DNA from: Pseudoips prasinana
Lineage: Eukaryota; Arthropoda; Insecta; Lepidoptera; Nolidae
DNA length: 64,000 nt
Reading direction: 5' to 3'
Assembly: GCA_951640165.1 (NCBI GenBank)
Contig: OX621257.1
Location: forward strand, 4,537,201 to 4,601,200
The notes below the pieces were generated by a model that saw only the letters and a list, made by a program, of their open reading frames with translations, was not told the origin of the DNA and did no database searches. Position numbers and translations under genes: made by a program. Of this stretch, positions 1 to 11,230 are shown one piece after another. How positions within the stretch are numbered: the first letter of the stretch is position 1; the number at the start of each line of letters is the position of its first letter.

Positions 1-142
1 AATAGAAAACATTTTCATTCAATTAACACTCAAGTTGTGAGTATTGCAATAAAATTAATACTGTTCTTGAGACATCTACCGTGATACTAACTATTATGAT
101 TCTCATAAAATTTTCTATGTAATGATATTCTTTCTTTTCTAG

Positions 143-1196
143 ATATGTGATAGTGACCGTTACATAACAAATGTGGATGCTTGTTTTGGTGGAGCAACAC
201 ATGATGCCTATATTGAGAGAGAGTGTGATATAAGAACCCAAATGGAGGGTCTCCAGAATGAAACAGCTTATCTATTAGGTATGTCTGAATTTTATTGCTG
301 TGTATAAAATATGTTTTATGTATGCCATTTAATTCAAATTTTTATATAGGTAATTGAAGTTATACTTCTTTTGGCGCGATGGAGAAAAATGATGAGAGTG
401 AATTTTTACGATGCGCCCGCACACCGACACCAAAAAATTTAACAGCATGAAGTTAGTTCTAGGTGGTATGAAAGTGAATTTTTTCGATGCGCGCGCACCG
501 TGCGCGCGCATCGTAAAAATAACAGCATGAAGTAAGTTCTAGGTGGTATGAAAATGTATGAGAGTGAATTTTTACGTTGCGCGTGCATCGTAAAAATAAC
601 AGCATGAAGTTAGTTCTAGGTGGTATGAAAATGTATGAGAGTGAATTTTTACGTTGCGCGCGCATCGTAAAAATAACAGCATGACGTTAGTTCTAGGTGG
701 TATGAAAATTGATAACTATGTTCAAGTTGTATATTAAGAAGTATAACTTCTAACGTGTGTACATAAGTACACACAAGTTTTTTTATTTTTATTTTAGGTG
801 ACTCTGGCTATGCTCATAGAGAGCATATGATGACACCAATAGATAATGATGCTGAAGACTCTCCTGAGGGGAGATACAACTCTGTCCAAAAGCATGCACG
901 CTCCACCATAGAACGCACTTTTGGTATATAAAAGGTGGAGATGTCTTTTGGCAGCTCGGGAACTTCATTACTGTCGTGGAACAGCGGGTAAAATTATAAT
1001 AGCCTGCTGTGTTTTACATAACTTATGTATAAGGGATGGTACTGATGCACCTGAGCTGACAGAAGTCGAACTCCAAGCTGAAAGAAGCCGGCAGTCAGCA
1101 GATGGGACAGAGAGGGTTCAACCAGCTGCTTCCTCAGCTCAGGCGGGTCGACAGGCAAGAGCGGTATTGGTACAAATGTTGCAAAGGAATAGGTAA
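143..1196 (+). pseudogene. HARBI1-like nuclease of a Harbinger transposon (3' part, frameshifted)
   Basis: Two exons read as the C-terminal half of a PIF/Harbinger DDE nuclease. Exon 1 (143-278) follows an AG at 141-142, contains GGATHDAYIE, which matches the family's conserved HDA/HDS catalytic segment, and ends at a GTATGT donor. Exon 2 (798-1196) follows a TTTTAG acceptor and gives GDSGYAHREHMMTP, then STIERTFG with the family's catalytic Glu. The phase-1 junction restores a Gly codon. Right after the Glu motif (about 918-925) the frame is lost: the upstream frame hits TAA while the continuation KRWRCL...CVLHNLCI lies one base over, so the copy is disrupted. The N-terminus lies before the window. 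The facing Myb-like gene at 1436-2604 is the usual partner in these transposons. Confidence 0.8.
380..720. repeat. Tandem repeat, about 4 copies of a 75-80 bp unit, inside the nuclease intron
   Basis: The block from GAGTGAATTTTTACG through TAACAGCATGAAGTTAG to CTAGGTGGTATGAAA recurs about four times. Each unit carries a GC-rich core of alternating GCGC. In the second unit this core is a palindrome around 487-512 (CGATGCGCGCGCACC and its complement). It lies wholly within the intron of the Harbinger nuclease. Confidence 0.8.
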
Positions 1197-1435
1197 GATA
1201 AAGTTCTACCCAAGCAAAAAGATGTTTTATGAGCAAACTGAATAAAACAAATATGCAATAAATTTATTTTTACATTGTTTTCGGACATGACCAGCAACAA
1301 CATAAATTCAGTTAAAATAATAAAATAACTTCTACTTAAATAAAATACTGCCTTATTATATTTATGTTTTATTTTTATACTTTACAAAAAGAAGCAGCTT
1401 TCTTAGCCAAGTGCTTTCTAATAACTAGTTGGATT

Positions 1436-2604
1436 TTAATTATTTAAAAATTCCCTCATTAGGCCACACAGCTCTAACAGGGCAGTCTTGATGCCTGCAA
1501 GCTCAGTGTTTCTGACTTGTTCTCTGGCTACACTCATCTCTTCCAATTGCAACAATCTGCTGCTGATGCCAGCAGCAGATTGTCTCCTTCTAGATCGTGT
1601 AGCCTGTGAGACTGCAACAACAACAACATTCCTTATTAAAATAAGTGCTTTAAATGTAATGACTCTGTATATACCACTTACAGAGGCAATACTTACAACT
1701 TGTGGAAGTCAGGGTTTCATGTGACACTGATGGTTCACTCGCAGGTTCTAAGAACTGTGTGGGCTGATGATACTCCTGGTGGTGTCCCACGTACTCCATA
1801 ATGTCTTCAGGCAATTGAGACTGTGAGAAGCTGGGCAGATGCCTTGGACTTGCTTGGCTGGAAGTGGATGGCATGAGTTCAATGATCTGAAAATAAAAAA
1901 AATATATAATACCTAATAGAATTATTAAATATTAGATTAGATAAAATCTACTTAAGTACTACATAAAATAAAAATATGTCTTATTAATAAGAACATTATT
2001 AATAAAAACAATTATGGTTGAAAAAAATATTAACTCTAAAAATGAGAATAATCATGATTTTAAAAGTGATTACTGACACTAAAAGCTGGTACTCTGGCTG
2101 TCGTTTGGCGTCCACCAAACCCATCTCCCATTATGGACAGCACCTTTAACTGCCATTGGGAGAGGGGAGTTGCAGGCGATGGACCACCTCCAGTTGCTGA
2201 TGATGCCCTCCAATTATCAGCAGCAGCTTTCTTGGCCAAGTGTGTCCTATCAAACCAAACCTACAAATATAAAAGCATGAAATTATTGTCCCTATATTAA
2301 GATGTTTGATTATTGAATAGAACAAGTGCTCATAGCTAATGCTCTAATGGGTTTGCAAGGTTGTAACACTGCCCACACAATAAAGTCATAAATAAGACCT
2401 AGGTACCTTTTGCCATTGCTTAATGGTTTTTGTGCAACCGCCCATGGAATTTAGTGTAATGCACAATTCCTCCCACAGTCTCTTTGCCTGAGCATTTCCG
2501 TCAGCACTCCTCAATCTCCCACGGGCTAGATCTCTATGCTCGTCCAAGAAATTGAGGAGTGTGTCTATTTGCTCTGGAGTAGCCGAAGTCGTATGTGGAG
2601 CCAT
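1436..2604 (-). CDS. Myb/SANT-like DNA-binding protein of the Harbinger transposon
   Basis: Four minus-strand exons assemble into a trihelix/Myb-SANT-like protein of the kind encoded beside Harbinger nucleases. Exon 1 (2407-2604) starts with ATG and reads TPEQIDTLLNFLDEHRD...RLWEELCITLNSMGG...KQWQK up to a GTACCT donor. Exon 2 (about 2075-2260) begins VWFDRTHLAKKAAADNW and includes a TGGGPSPATPLS linker typical of these partners. Exon 3 (about 1697-1886) is Ser/Gln rich. Exon 4 (1436-1611) has SRRRQSAAGISSRLLQLEE and ends at TAA. Acceptors TTTGTAG, TTTTCAG and TTGCAG are visible. Known partners bind the transposon ends and bring in the nuclease. No stop was found in the exons, so this copy may be intact although its neighbour is broken. 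The exon 2 donor is the least certain boundary. Confidence 0.72.
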
Positions 2605-2749
2605 ATTAAACTGAAAAGGGTAGCTATCAATCGTTAATACTATTAAGATTATATATTTATGATTGTTTAAGATATTTACTTACCAATTTTATAAATAAAA
2701 CACAAAAGTAAAGCCGCGGTAGCTTTAAGCGATCCCAAATTCTAGAACA

Positions 2750-3388
2750 AAATGTTTTGTTGTTGAAACTTGCGAGCCAAAGCAACTTTTTTCACTAGAA
2801 TATTAAGTTATTGTCAACTTTTTGACACATCGCACCCTCAGTGGAAAGAGGCATAACCCGAAAAAGTTTTCAGTACGGCCAAAAAACAGAATTTATGGAC
2901 ATATTTACCGTATTTCCAGTCGTACATTCATCATCAATCTTATATAAAAAAGGTAAAAAAATACTACACTAGGTGTTTTTTTTAAATTATTGCTAATATT
3001 TCTAGTTAATTAGGAATTATAAAAATAACATATTATAGGGGAGCGAAGGGTAATGAGAGCCAGAGATCCAGTAATAGGAGCGGTGCGCCTAGAGATAAAA
3101 CTATAGCTCGTATACCACCGTATCGTACCCGGTTGCCACTAGGGTACCTTCGTCATACTGCGGCCGTGTTCCCCCACCGCGCTAGACTTACCAGTGCCAC
3201 GCATTAAGTGACCGCGGACGCTTGTCGATTTTTTGCTCCGTGCTTATAAAAAATACAAAATTTTAACAGATATATATATTTAAGGTAAGTTTGAAGTTAT
3301 GTCTTTGCTACAGTCCAACCTGTTTTATTTTATAGCTTATATAATAAATTTTGAGAATATGTGTTAATTTCCAGCTAAATTCACGATA
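2750..3388. other. No gene recognised
   Basis: Mostly AT-rich sequence with a GC-richer patch at about 3060-3240. It may include the right end of the Harbinger element, but no terminal inverted repeat could be matched because the left end is outside the window. Confidence 0.5.
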
Positions 3389-3705
3389 TCATTTTATTAA
3401 CACAAGGTCCGTCATAATAATAATACCTTAATATAGACAGAACCATTGACAATATGTAGTAAAAATATTAGACTTAAACTAGATAATTAAACATAATTTC
3501 ATGACAATAACTTGATACGAGCTAGCTAAATATCATTGCTATAAAATAAATTTTATAAATGTTTTCATACAATATGTACCTAAATATCTATGTTACTAGA
3601 AATAATAATGTATACAACTATATTACTCCAAACATGTTCTGACTATTTACAAGTGCTTTTTTAAAGTCTACGTGAATAAAAACCTTTTTTATTTTATTTA
3701 TTTTA
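3389..3705 (+). repeat. Interspersed repeat, copy 1 of a 310-bp family
   Basis: This block is nearly identical to 16767-17080 in the same orientation. Both run from AACACAAGGTCCGTCAT to AAAAACCTTTTTTATTTTATT, with only a few substitutions and short indels. The (TTTTA)n-like end suggests the 3' end of a retrotransposed element. No coding potential was seen. Confidence 0.8.
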
Positions 3706-4147
3706 TTCTATTTCTAGATGGTGGTATTCGAGTAATCGGGGCTTATTAGGCTCTGATTACCCCTTATAGCTACAATTACTTGCCCCGTATATATTTTAAT
3801 ATGTATTATTTTTAGATGCCAAAATGCCAAAAAATGGGGCACCACTACGAAAGGGTCTTAGACTGTAGAAACCTTAGAAAATGCTGTCAGATAAGTAAGG
3901 ATTTAGTTTCTAATGAAAAGTTCCTAAAGTATCCGTAAATTTGTCTTTTATTGAACTTTTTCCTTAGTAGGCTCCAATTCCTCCTCCGCTCCCCTACTAT
4001 TTTTCATACTATGCTAAAAATATAGGATTCTCAGTATCAAAATGTATGCTTAACTCTCCCAAAAAATTAAAATATTTTAGAACGTATGTTTGATTAAAGG
4101 AGTAATGAACTTGTAATTACAAACAGACCATTTTGCAAATCTTGTAA

Positions 4148-4262
4148 AGGTTGCGGGAAGCGACTGGATGCGGGCAGCACAAATCCGGCCATTGTGGAGA
4201 ACCTTGGGGAGTTCTTTGTCCGGCAGGATGTCTTTCGGCTGATACGATGATGACTATGCTGT
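4148..4262 (+). mobile_element. RTE-like LINE 3'-end fragment
   Basis: The block reads through GAGAACCTTGGGGAG, GTCCGGCAGGATGTC and GGCTGATACGATGATG. This is the signature of RTE-type LINE 3' ends, repeated in this window in decayed form at about 17500-17600 and, on the other strand, at about 50850-51000. Sequence from 4262 to about 4720 is GC-richer and unassigned. Confidence 0.55.
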
Positions 4263-4719
4263 TAATTGCTATGTAGACCAATTCTGTAGTGCACTGCAGA
4301 AACCAATGGCGTCGGCCTCTCAGGGGCTGTGTCGCAACAGTGGTAGATCGGGCAGAGGGAGTTATGTCGACAGTTCATGCCGCATTGCTCTTGAGCTGGG
4401 GGGGGGTGTGTTACTGGTGCACCTCTATCCCCGCCGTAGGCCACGGATGCAGGGTCCGATTAGGAAACTGCAGTGGCTTATGGTGGCCATCTGGGGAACA
4501 TCCGGGTGAAATGAGTCATCAGTACTGGTCTCTGAAACACTAACGCGTGTTCAAATGCGGGTGATTGTCCGGGTGTTATGGGGTACCCAGTATGCCTATA
4601 TAGCTGTAATGGAGTTGTCCACGGTTCGCCCCACTAGTCAAGCATGTGTTCAGTAGATCGGAGATCGCTTCCGACGCCCCGGTCACTTCCATTTAAACCA
4701 ATTTTTCTAGAACAAGCAA

Positions 4720-5947
4720 ATCCTTGTGGCGTTTTAACGGAGGTCACAAAATTATTCTATTGATGATGGCGTATGTATGTTTGTCCTACCCGGTAATCGA
4801 ACCGGGACACGAGCCACACGTAGGTACCGTCTGAATTTTAGTTAATTGATACTGCTTCAAAATGTATGAAATCCTGCTAACTTAATACTAATTTAACTTT
4901 ATACACGAAAAAATTTCATAAGGATAAAGTGAGATAAATTGAGGTAAGTATGTAGATTCACGCCTTTATTCATAAAGGGGTAGGCAGAGGTGTAATACAC
5001 CCACATTTCACCATGTTTAACTAAGTCCCACGTAATATTCTGTACCTGACCTCTCGCCGGTCGTGTCGCTAGTCGTCCCATCGGATCATGAGAATAATGG
5101 AATAAAAAGTGCCCCTATGTCGCAGTCGCCGGTCCGTCGACCAGAAGGACATTATGAACTACCTCAGGAATAAAAATTCAAAGCCGTAAGGAATTAAAAT
5201 AAAAATAAGATAATCAACAGAGAAATGACAAGTTTTACTGATAAGAATGATACTAGGCCTACTTTATAAAAAATATTCATCATCTTAACCATTGGCTGGA
5301 TTGATTCATATTAAATATTGAAAAATTTTCATAATACTTTAGTAAAATAAACAAAATGTAAAAAAGAAAATTTGAATAAAAATCGTAATGAAGAAAAATT
5401 AAGAGTAAGGAAAAAGAAGAATATAATAATAATAAACAAAATTAAAATATTGGATCCAAAGAGACTATTACATATAATTTTAAGTTAATAATACCAATAA
5501 CACTTGATAAAAGGCGGTTATTTAGTTTTTACCATGTTTGTTATTACAGATTATTTTTAATAAAAGCTTTCATTTTATGACACATTATTTTATTTTATTA
5601 CGTTAATATCTAATAACTGCTATGTTTTGCATACGTTTTTAAAGGTGGTTCATTGAAAAAATTTGCTTGGTTCAATGTGTACAACCAGTGGTCCACTATG
5701 AACCAATTCTCATTTTTCTATAAATCCGTTTTAATTGAATATTATATTGAACATATCAAAAAACCTTAAAAGCCAATACAAACCCGTATAAATTCCTTTG
5801 CTAAATGCAAAAGCTAGATTTCATAGGTTACAAAACAAAAAAGTTATATCAGTTTGAAATTTACTCGGTTCATAGCTGGACCACTCGCCCTACTCTATGT
5901 ATTATGTAGGTATGTCTATTGTCTATGATGAAAGAATATTACAATAA
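4720..5947. other. No gene recognised; SINE scrap
   Basis: AT-rich sequence. A short tRNA-like B-box (minus strand GGTTCGATTAC at about 4793) marks a SINE remnant. Nothing else could be supported. Confidence 0.5.
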
Positions 5948-6194
5948 GGTTGATTTCAGAGTCGCGCCAGCGAGCGGCGCCGTCTAAACGCGCGCGCTTA
6001 CAATTACATTAGATAGTAGTTGCGTTTCATAGTCACGCAGTTCAAACGCGCCGCGTGTGAGACGCGCGCCGACGGCCATCGCTGCCCGAGCTCCTCTACT
6101 GGCAGCTAGCGTTTCAGAGTGACGCGTCTCGCACGCGGCTGTTGAGACGCGCTGGCCGCCGGCGCGTGCTGCGCGCGTCACTCTGAAATCAGCC
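5948..6194. mobile_element. GC-rich Harbinger-type MITE (247 bp), copy 1
   Basis: Ends are GGTTGATTTCAGAGT and ACTCTGAAATCAGCC, an inverted pair, flanked on both sides by TAA (5945-5947 and 6195-6197), the 3-bp target duplication typical of Harbinger. The interior is packed with CGCG runs. A related copy lies at 48018-48555. Confidence 0.85.
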
Positions 6195-6429
6195 TAAGTC
6201 TTTGTAAATACCATAGAATAATAATAACTCGCTGTCAATTAAATGTCACAAATATAACGAACGAGTATTTTTATTATAATTTAGGTACCCTACATACACT
6301 CATGATTTATTTTACTGGTGGAAAACAAGACATCCTGAAAAATTCCTTAGATGGGGGCGATCCCGAAAAACACGCCATTTACCTCAGTTTAAAGAACGGC
6401 TGCATAGTTTTTGCTTGTGCTGGAATCGT

Positions 6430-6610
6430 AAGTACATACTTATACCATGGTGATCACTTACCATCAGAAGAGCAAGTGGGTCTACTGATGGTAAGTGGTT
6501 ACCGCCAGCCATGGACATTCACAACATCATAGGGGCTGCAAGTGCATCACCGGCGGTCACGTTCGCCACTTAGGTATACGTGCCTGCACATTCCGCCACA
6601 GACTTTCACG
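6430..6610 (+). repeat. Dispersed repeat of the GCAAGTGGGTC family
   Basis: Contains GAGCAAGTGGGTCTACTGATGG, matching a family seen at 14540-14830, 18245-18540 (minus), 48915-49045 and 55985-56290. In this copy part of the core appears twice (6445-6475 and 6470-6500). It is non-coding and probably retroposed. Confidence 0.65.
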
Positions 6611-6824
6611 CCAGAAGTGGAATTTTCAGTTATATCGCTTGGATGAATGCTCGTCTGCCACCGTGCATTTCACAAGAAACTTTTCACTGTGGACCACCAC
6701 TTCGTGTCCTAAGTTTGGGTTTAATTATCTACTAGCCTATATATTTTTTTTACATTCTATCTTACGAACTTTCCCCCCCTATTTTAATCACTTACTTCAA
6801 ACTTGGCATTTATATTATATATAA

Positions 6825-7072
6825 TAATATCTCGGGACAATGTCACACAGATCATCCTAGCCCCAAACTAAGCAAAGCTTGTACTATGGGTACCAGGCGA
6901 CGATATACATACTTATATAGATAGATAAATACTTAAATACATAGAAAACATCCATGACTCAGGAACAAATATTCGTGCTCATCACACAAATATTTGCACT
7001 TACCGGGATTCGAACCCAGGACCACCAGCTTCGTAGGCAGGAGCACTACCAACTAGGCTACGGTGACCGTCA
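6825..7072 (-). mobile_element. tRNA-derived SINE
   Basis: On the minus strand it begins with a tRNA-like head with an A-box (TAGCCTAGTTGGTAGTGC) and a B-box (GGGTTCGAATCCC), followed by GTGCAAATATTTGTGTGATG and a tail ending in GCTTAGTTTGGGGCTAGG. A near-identical copy lies at 14998-15222. The tail, not the head, is shared with the other SINE family here (13555-13660, 63780-63893). Confidence 0.8.
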
Positions 7073-7252
7073 TATATATATATTGATCCCGAACTAAGCA
7101 GAGCTTTTAATATGGAAATCAAATAACGGACATATATTATTTGTCTTACATGTAATATATCAGTTATTTGATTTCCATAGTACCTACTCGCCCCGTTTAA
7201 TTCAGGATCAGATTGCCGTGTGTGGATGATGTTCCAAGGTATTATTATTAAT

Positions 7253-7410
7253 TAACTGCGGAGGTATTTCCGATCCGGTATTACATGGCAACCTTCAAAA
7301 AACAAGCCAAGTGTCCATGGGCGGCGGTGATTACTTACATAAGAAAGGAATGAGCTCCCTTTGTGAAGGTTGCCATGTCATAATGGATCGGAACTGGATC
7401 CGCAGTTAAT
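7253..7410. repeat. Imperfect inverted repeat, about 50-bp arms
   Basis: The left arm (TTAACTGCGGAGG...CATGGCAACCTTC) pairs with the right arm (GAAGGTTGCCATG...GGATCCGCAGTTAA). The loop contains part of the GTCCATGGGCGGCGGTGAT dispersed repeat. It looks like a small foldback MITE. Confidence 0.7.
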
Positions 7411-7759
7411 TGATTGCCACACAGTGGTAGTGCGCAATAATATAAAATGTAAAAAAAATATGGTGAGGTGTGGTAAGGTTATAATTAATGGTGTTTCTTT
7501 TATTTTGCAGTTACTATGGTGTTCGGACATCTTATTCAACAAAAGACACAAAGTAGTGTCTATGGTGAACGAGAGACGTTATAGACAGCTCTACATTATG
7601 GTATTTTTTATATATTGTGCTTGTATATTTGGATTTATTGTGCAAATTACATTTCGCTAACAGGATTTTCATTGTGCTTATACAACCGAACTAGTAGTAC
7701 GCTTTGATAACTCTTTCTATATTATTATATTAAGTTACAGACTTCTTTAAAATGAACTG

Positions 7760-7870
7760 TATAAATTTAAGTGCTGGTGGGAATCGAACTCATGAACCAA
7801 GGGGTATCCGACCCCATGTGCGTTAACCGCTCCGCCACCGCACCGTGGTTCTCAGACTCGAATTTATACA
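7760..7870 (-). mobile_element. tRNA-derived SINE head, Ser-tRNA-like
   Basis: The minus strand reads GGTGGCGGAGCGGTTAACGC (A-box region), then GAGTTCGATTCCC (B-box). A second copy lies at 53785-53885 in the same orientation. Missing acceptor-stem pairing and the repeat status argue against a working tRNA gene. Confidence 0.7.
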
Positions 7871-7879
7871 ATCCATTCG

Positions 7880-8745
7880 ATAACTCTTAGTAGGCTTCTG
7901 ATATGGCTTAACGACTGTTATCTAGCCAATCAAAACATTGGCGGTCAAACTGGTAACTTAACTTCGCCGATCAAATGCGGATCAGTGAGGGCTACTGGCT
8001 CTGATCACCTCAAGGACCGTAAAGTTAAAAGACAGATAAATACAGATTTATCCAGCAATTTCTTAGATACACGGAACTCTATGACTGTGGAATGGAGGTA
8101 AGAAATAAAATAAAGAAAACAATTTAATAATGTACAGTCGTTTATTAAAAAGCATTCAGTAACTCAATTATATTCGAATAAAATTGCTCCGTCAATAATT
8201 AAATAGCATATTTCCTAAATAAACAAAAGAAAGACAAAAGACCAATGTCTAGCATGGATCGACTTTACTGCAATAATTCCATACAATTATTATCTATAAA
8301 TACAGACGCCAGCACATCAAGCTGCCCCAGTCTGTCAAATTACCCCAATTGAAAGTGAACCTTAGGCTTTTCTGATAAAGTTGAAATCCTCTAAAAGAAA
8401 CTTGACAGATTGAGTTAGCTAGATATGCTAGCGTCTGTTCATGAGGGTTATTAAGCGAATCGCACTTTTTATTACTGTGGCAGTGTCGTCGCACATCTTT
8501 GTTGAAAAAACAGGCATAGTTCACGCAAAAAATATGAGACAATCGCGTAGAATATATGATTCGACAAATATGACAGCCCTACAACGAACAAATCTGCATT
8601 AGATGTCAGTATACAGTTTAGTAAACTGCGACAATGATGTTGCGTTAGTTATTATCTCAGTTTACTAAAGAGCAAATGATACTGGAGCAATCTTACTTAA
8701 TATAAAATAATATATTCAAAATGCATAATCGTATGTAGTCCTAAG
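7880..8745. other. No gene recognised
   Basis: Unique-looking AT-rich sequence with no coherent coding signal. Confidence 0.4.
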
Positions 8746-8747
8746 AC

Positions 8748-9005
8748 GCTTGCACACTGCCCCGCATGGTCCAGCGTAGTGCGTGAGTGCGTGTTCTAAC
8801 ATTGCTTGTAAGTATCGCCGTTTGTATAGAATACACGTACAGTCCAACACACAGAACATGCATCTGCATGAACGCGCGCGGATGCAGTTTCAGTGTTGGA
8901 CTGTGCGTGTTTTCTATACAAACAGAGATACTTACAAGCAACGATAGAACACGCACTCACGCACTACGCTGCATCATGCGGGGCAGTGTGCCAATCGCCT
9001 AATTC
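8748..9005. mobile_element. Palindromic MITE (about 255 bp)
   Basis: The two halves are reverse complements over roughly 115 bases. TTGCACACTGCCCCGCATG at the left pairs with CATGCGGGGCAGTGTGCCAA at the right, and CGTTTGTATAGAA pairs with TTCTATACAAAC. The loop near 8868-8890 is GCATG/CGCG rich. No coding capacity. Confidence 0.8.
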
Positions 9006-9088
9006 CGCTAAATATCACTGCACTCAAACTAGGACACAACTTGCACCGCCTCTCAGTCTGGAAAACAGGCACATGCATGAAATACTAT

Positions 9089-10372
9089 TTATTTATTTAT
9101 TTGGAAAACCAACAGCAACAATTACAAAATAAATAGATGTTATAAGCAACACACAGCCAATTACAGGTCTTCACTTTTAAACATCTAGTTAAAAAATATG
9201 GACATGAAAATATTACCAGTTAGTACATAAATACACTTAACCAAAAAAAGTAAAAAATATGTTACTTATAAAATCCAATTAACAAAAGGAGAATCATAAA
9301 GCCTACGTTGGAAAGCTAAACATTAAGATAATAATTGAAAAACTCAGCGCTCATCAGCCTTCTTACTGACGCTATACTCGCATTAAATATATCTACATCA
9401 TATTGTTTGAAAACATCATTTACTGTCTTACTTGCTCGCCACAGAAAGGTATTCTGGCGGTAATTAGTTGAAACAAGCAGTAAAACTAGGGGTACGTAAT
9501 GACGCATTGATCGTACTGGGACGTTGATGTTAATTTGGGAAAGAAGTTCAGGGCTATCAACTTGATTATTTAAAAGTTTTAGGAAATACATGACATCTGC
9601 GATATTACGTCGTTCAATTAATGGAAGAAGGTGAAATTTTGCACAAAATTCTAGATAGTCTTCAGATTTGTAAACTAATCTAGTTCGATAGCATAAGTAC
9701 CTCATGAACTTCCTCTGAATACCCTCGATCCTGTCGGTATACTTGCTGTATCTCGGATTCCAAATCTGCGATGCATATTCTAGTTTGCTACGGACATATG
9801 TACAGTACAATATTTTAAGCGTTTTTGCATCTTTAAAACAAGATGAAGTGCGCATAACAAACCCAAGAGCTTGAGATGCCTTCTTTGCAATGCTATCAAT
9901 GTGTTCATCGAAGAGCAATTTAGAGTCATATACGACCCCGAGATCACGCATCTTATGGCATTTGGTTAATTTTTGACCCTTTAACCAATAGGTGGATGTA
10001 ATAGGTCGATTACTTCTGGTGTAAGTGATAACAGAGCATTTTAAGGGATTTAGGTCTAATTTATTTTTCGAACAGTAATTATCAAGACGATACAAATCAG
10101 CTTGAAGAGCTTGAACATCCGCTTGGGATGCGATAGATGCATAAATTTTCATATCGTCTGCATAACAGAGTAATCTGGAGGAATGGAAGCAATCGCCGAT
10201 GTCATTCACAAATATTACAAACATTAAAGGACCTAGTAGGGATCCTTGCGGCACGCCACTAGGCACTGAAATCCAGCTGGATATACAACTATTTAAGGCT
10301 ACGGCTTGTGATCTATTAGAAATGTATGAAATAAACCATCTCAACAAGTTTCCCCTTTGTGGTGACTCCGTA
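9089..10372 (-). mobile_element. 5'-truncated jockey/CR1-like LINE
   Basis: On the minus strand this is the 3' part of a non-LTR retrotransposon: reverse transcriptase coding sequence (9316-10347), a short 3' UTR, and a terminal (AAATA)n tract (9089-9105 on plus). Loss of the 5' end is the usual result of incomplete reverse transcription. Confidence 0.85.
9316..10347 (-). pseudogene. LINE reverse transcriptase, C-terminal 343 residues
   Basis: Open frame matching the second half of a LINE reverse transcriptase: SGVPQGSLLGPLMFVIFVND (fingers/palm), the catalytic YADDMKIY box at about residue 62, LNPLKCSVITYT, DLGVVYDSKLLFDEHI, the thumb, and a C-terminal region ending in NTFLWRASKTVNDVF. The frame is open for its whole length, but the start, endonuclease and first RT blocks are missing, so it cannot encode a working enzyme. 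The reading frame continues upstream of 10347 to the truncation at about 10370. Confidence 0.85.
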
Positions 10373-10389
10373 TTTTACATCACTATATT

Positions 10390-10842
10390 TTTTAATTTAT
10401 TTATTTAGGAAGACCAACAGCAAATAGTAACAATCATATGCAATTATTATAGTTCCTGAGAGCCAATAAAAGGTCTTCACGAATAGATAGTTGCATATGT
10501 AACAATAGTGTGATCAAATAAAGTTAAGTTATACCTAATAATTAAACACGTTTACACAATTTATTTTTAAAAAAGTCTAGGCTGAGTACCCTTCTCACTG
10601 TCTCGGTTTTATCAACAAAAATATAAAAATTAAACAATTTAATTTGTCTGTTAAAACAGTTGCCAGCTCGCCACAAAAATGCATTTTGCCTATAGTTTGT
10701 GGATACCAAAGGAAGATGGAACGGAGTGTAGTGTCTCACCACTTTCGTGGGAATAACGAACGTTATTTTGTTTAGCAGATCAGGGCAATCTTTAGCACCA
10801 GACAATTGGATTGTTTGGACCACTAAGCTAATCTAAATGTCA
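10390..10842 (-). mobile_element. Second 3' fragment of a related LINE
   Basis: The same orientation and the same kind of terminal (AAATA)n tract (10393-10408). The frame at 10542-10823 repeats the C-terminal motif of the neighbouring copy (STNYRQNAFLWRAGNCFN versus STNYRQNTFLWRASKTVN). The two sequences are diverged, so they are separate insertions of the same family lying head to tail. Confidence 0.8.
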
Positions 10843-10859
10843 TTACTCTTATATTTGCT

Positions 10860-11230
10860 GTGTAGCTGACGGCATAGAACATCGCCACCCCATCTCATCC
10901 CATCCTGGGGGCTTAAGAGTCCTGTCCCGTCCTAAACATGCGGGCAGTCCCCAAAGACTGCCCCGCACGTTTATTATTTTGCAGGCTATAATATCAGAAT
11001 ACCATCACATCCCGTGGGGTAGAAGTATATCCGCGGGAATATCTACCAGAGGTCGTGCAACAGCATCCTTCTGAGTACTGCGACAACCTTACTGCGATCG
11101 CCAAACCGTCTGCCAAGCGTGGCGATTATGGCATATCCCCCCATCATGATTATTGGGCGAAGCTTGTCCAGTAGTGGACTTCATTCAGCTGTAATGATGA
11201 AGCTGATATTTAGCGGAATAAACACTACTT
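10860..11230. repeat. Composite of short dispersed-repeat scraps
   Basis: Includes a segment with CACCCCATCTCATCCCATCC resembling 63540-63600 and a decayed RTE-like end (AGCTTGTCCAGTAGTGGAC). No gene. Confidence 0.45.

Noticed and set aside
6990..7072. tRNA gene
   Set aside because: A- and B-boxes are present but the sequence continues into a repeated SINE body and has sister copies; the cloverleaf is not supported. The same applies to 7760-7870, 53785-53885 and 63645-63895.
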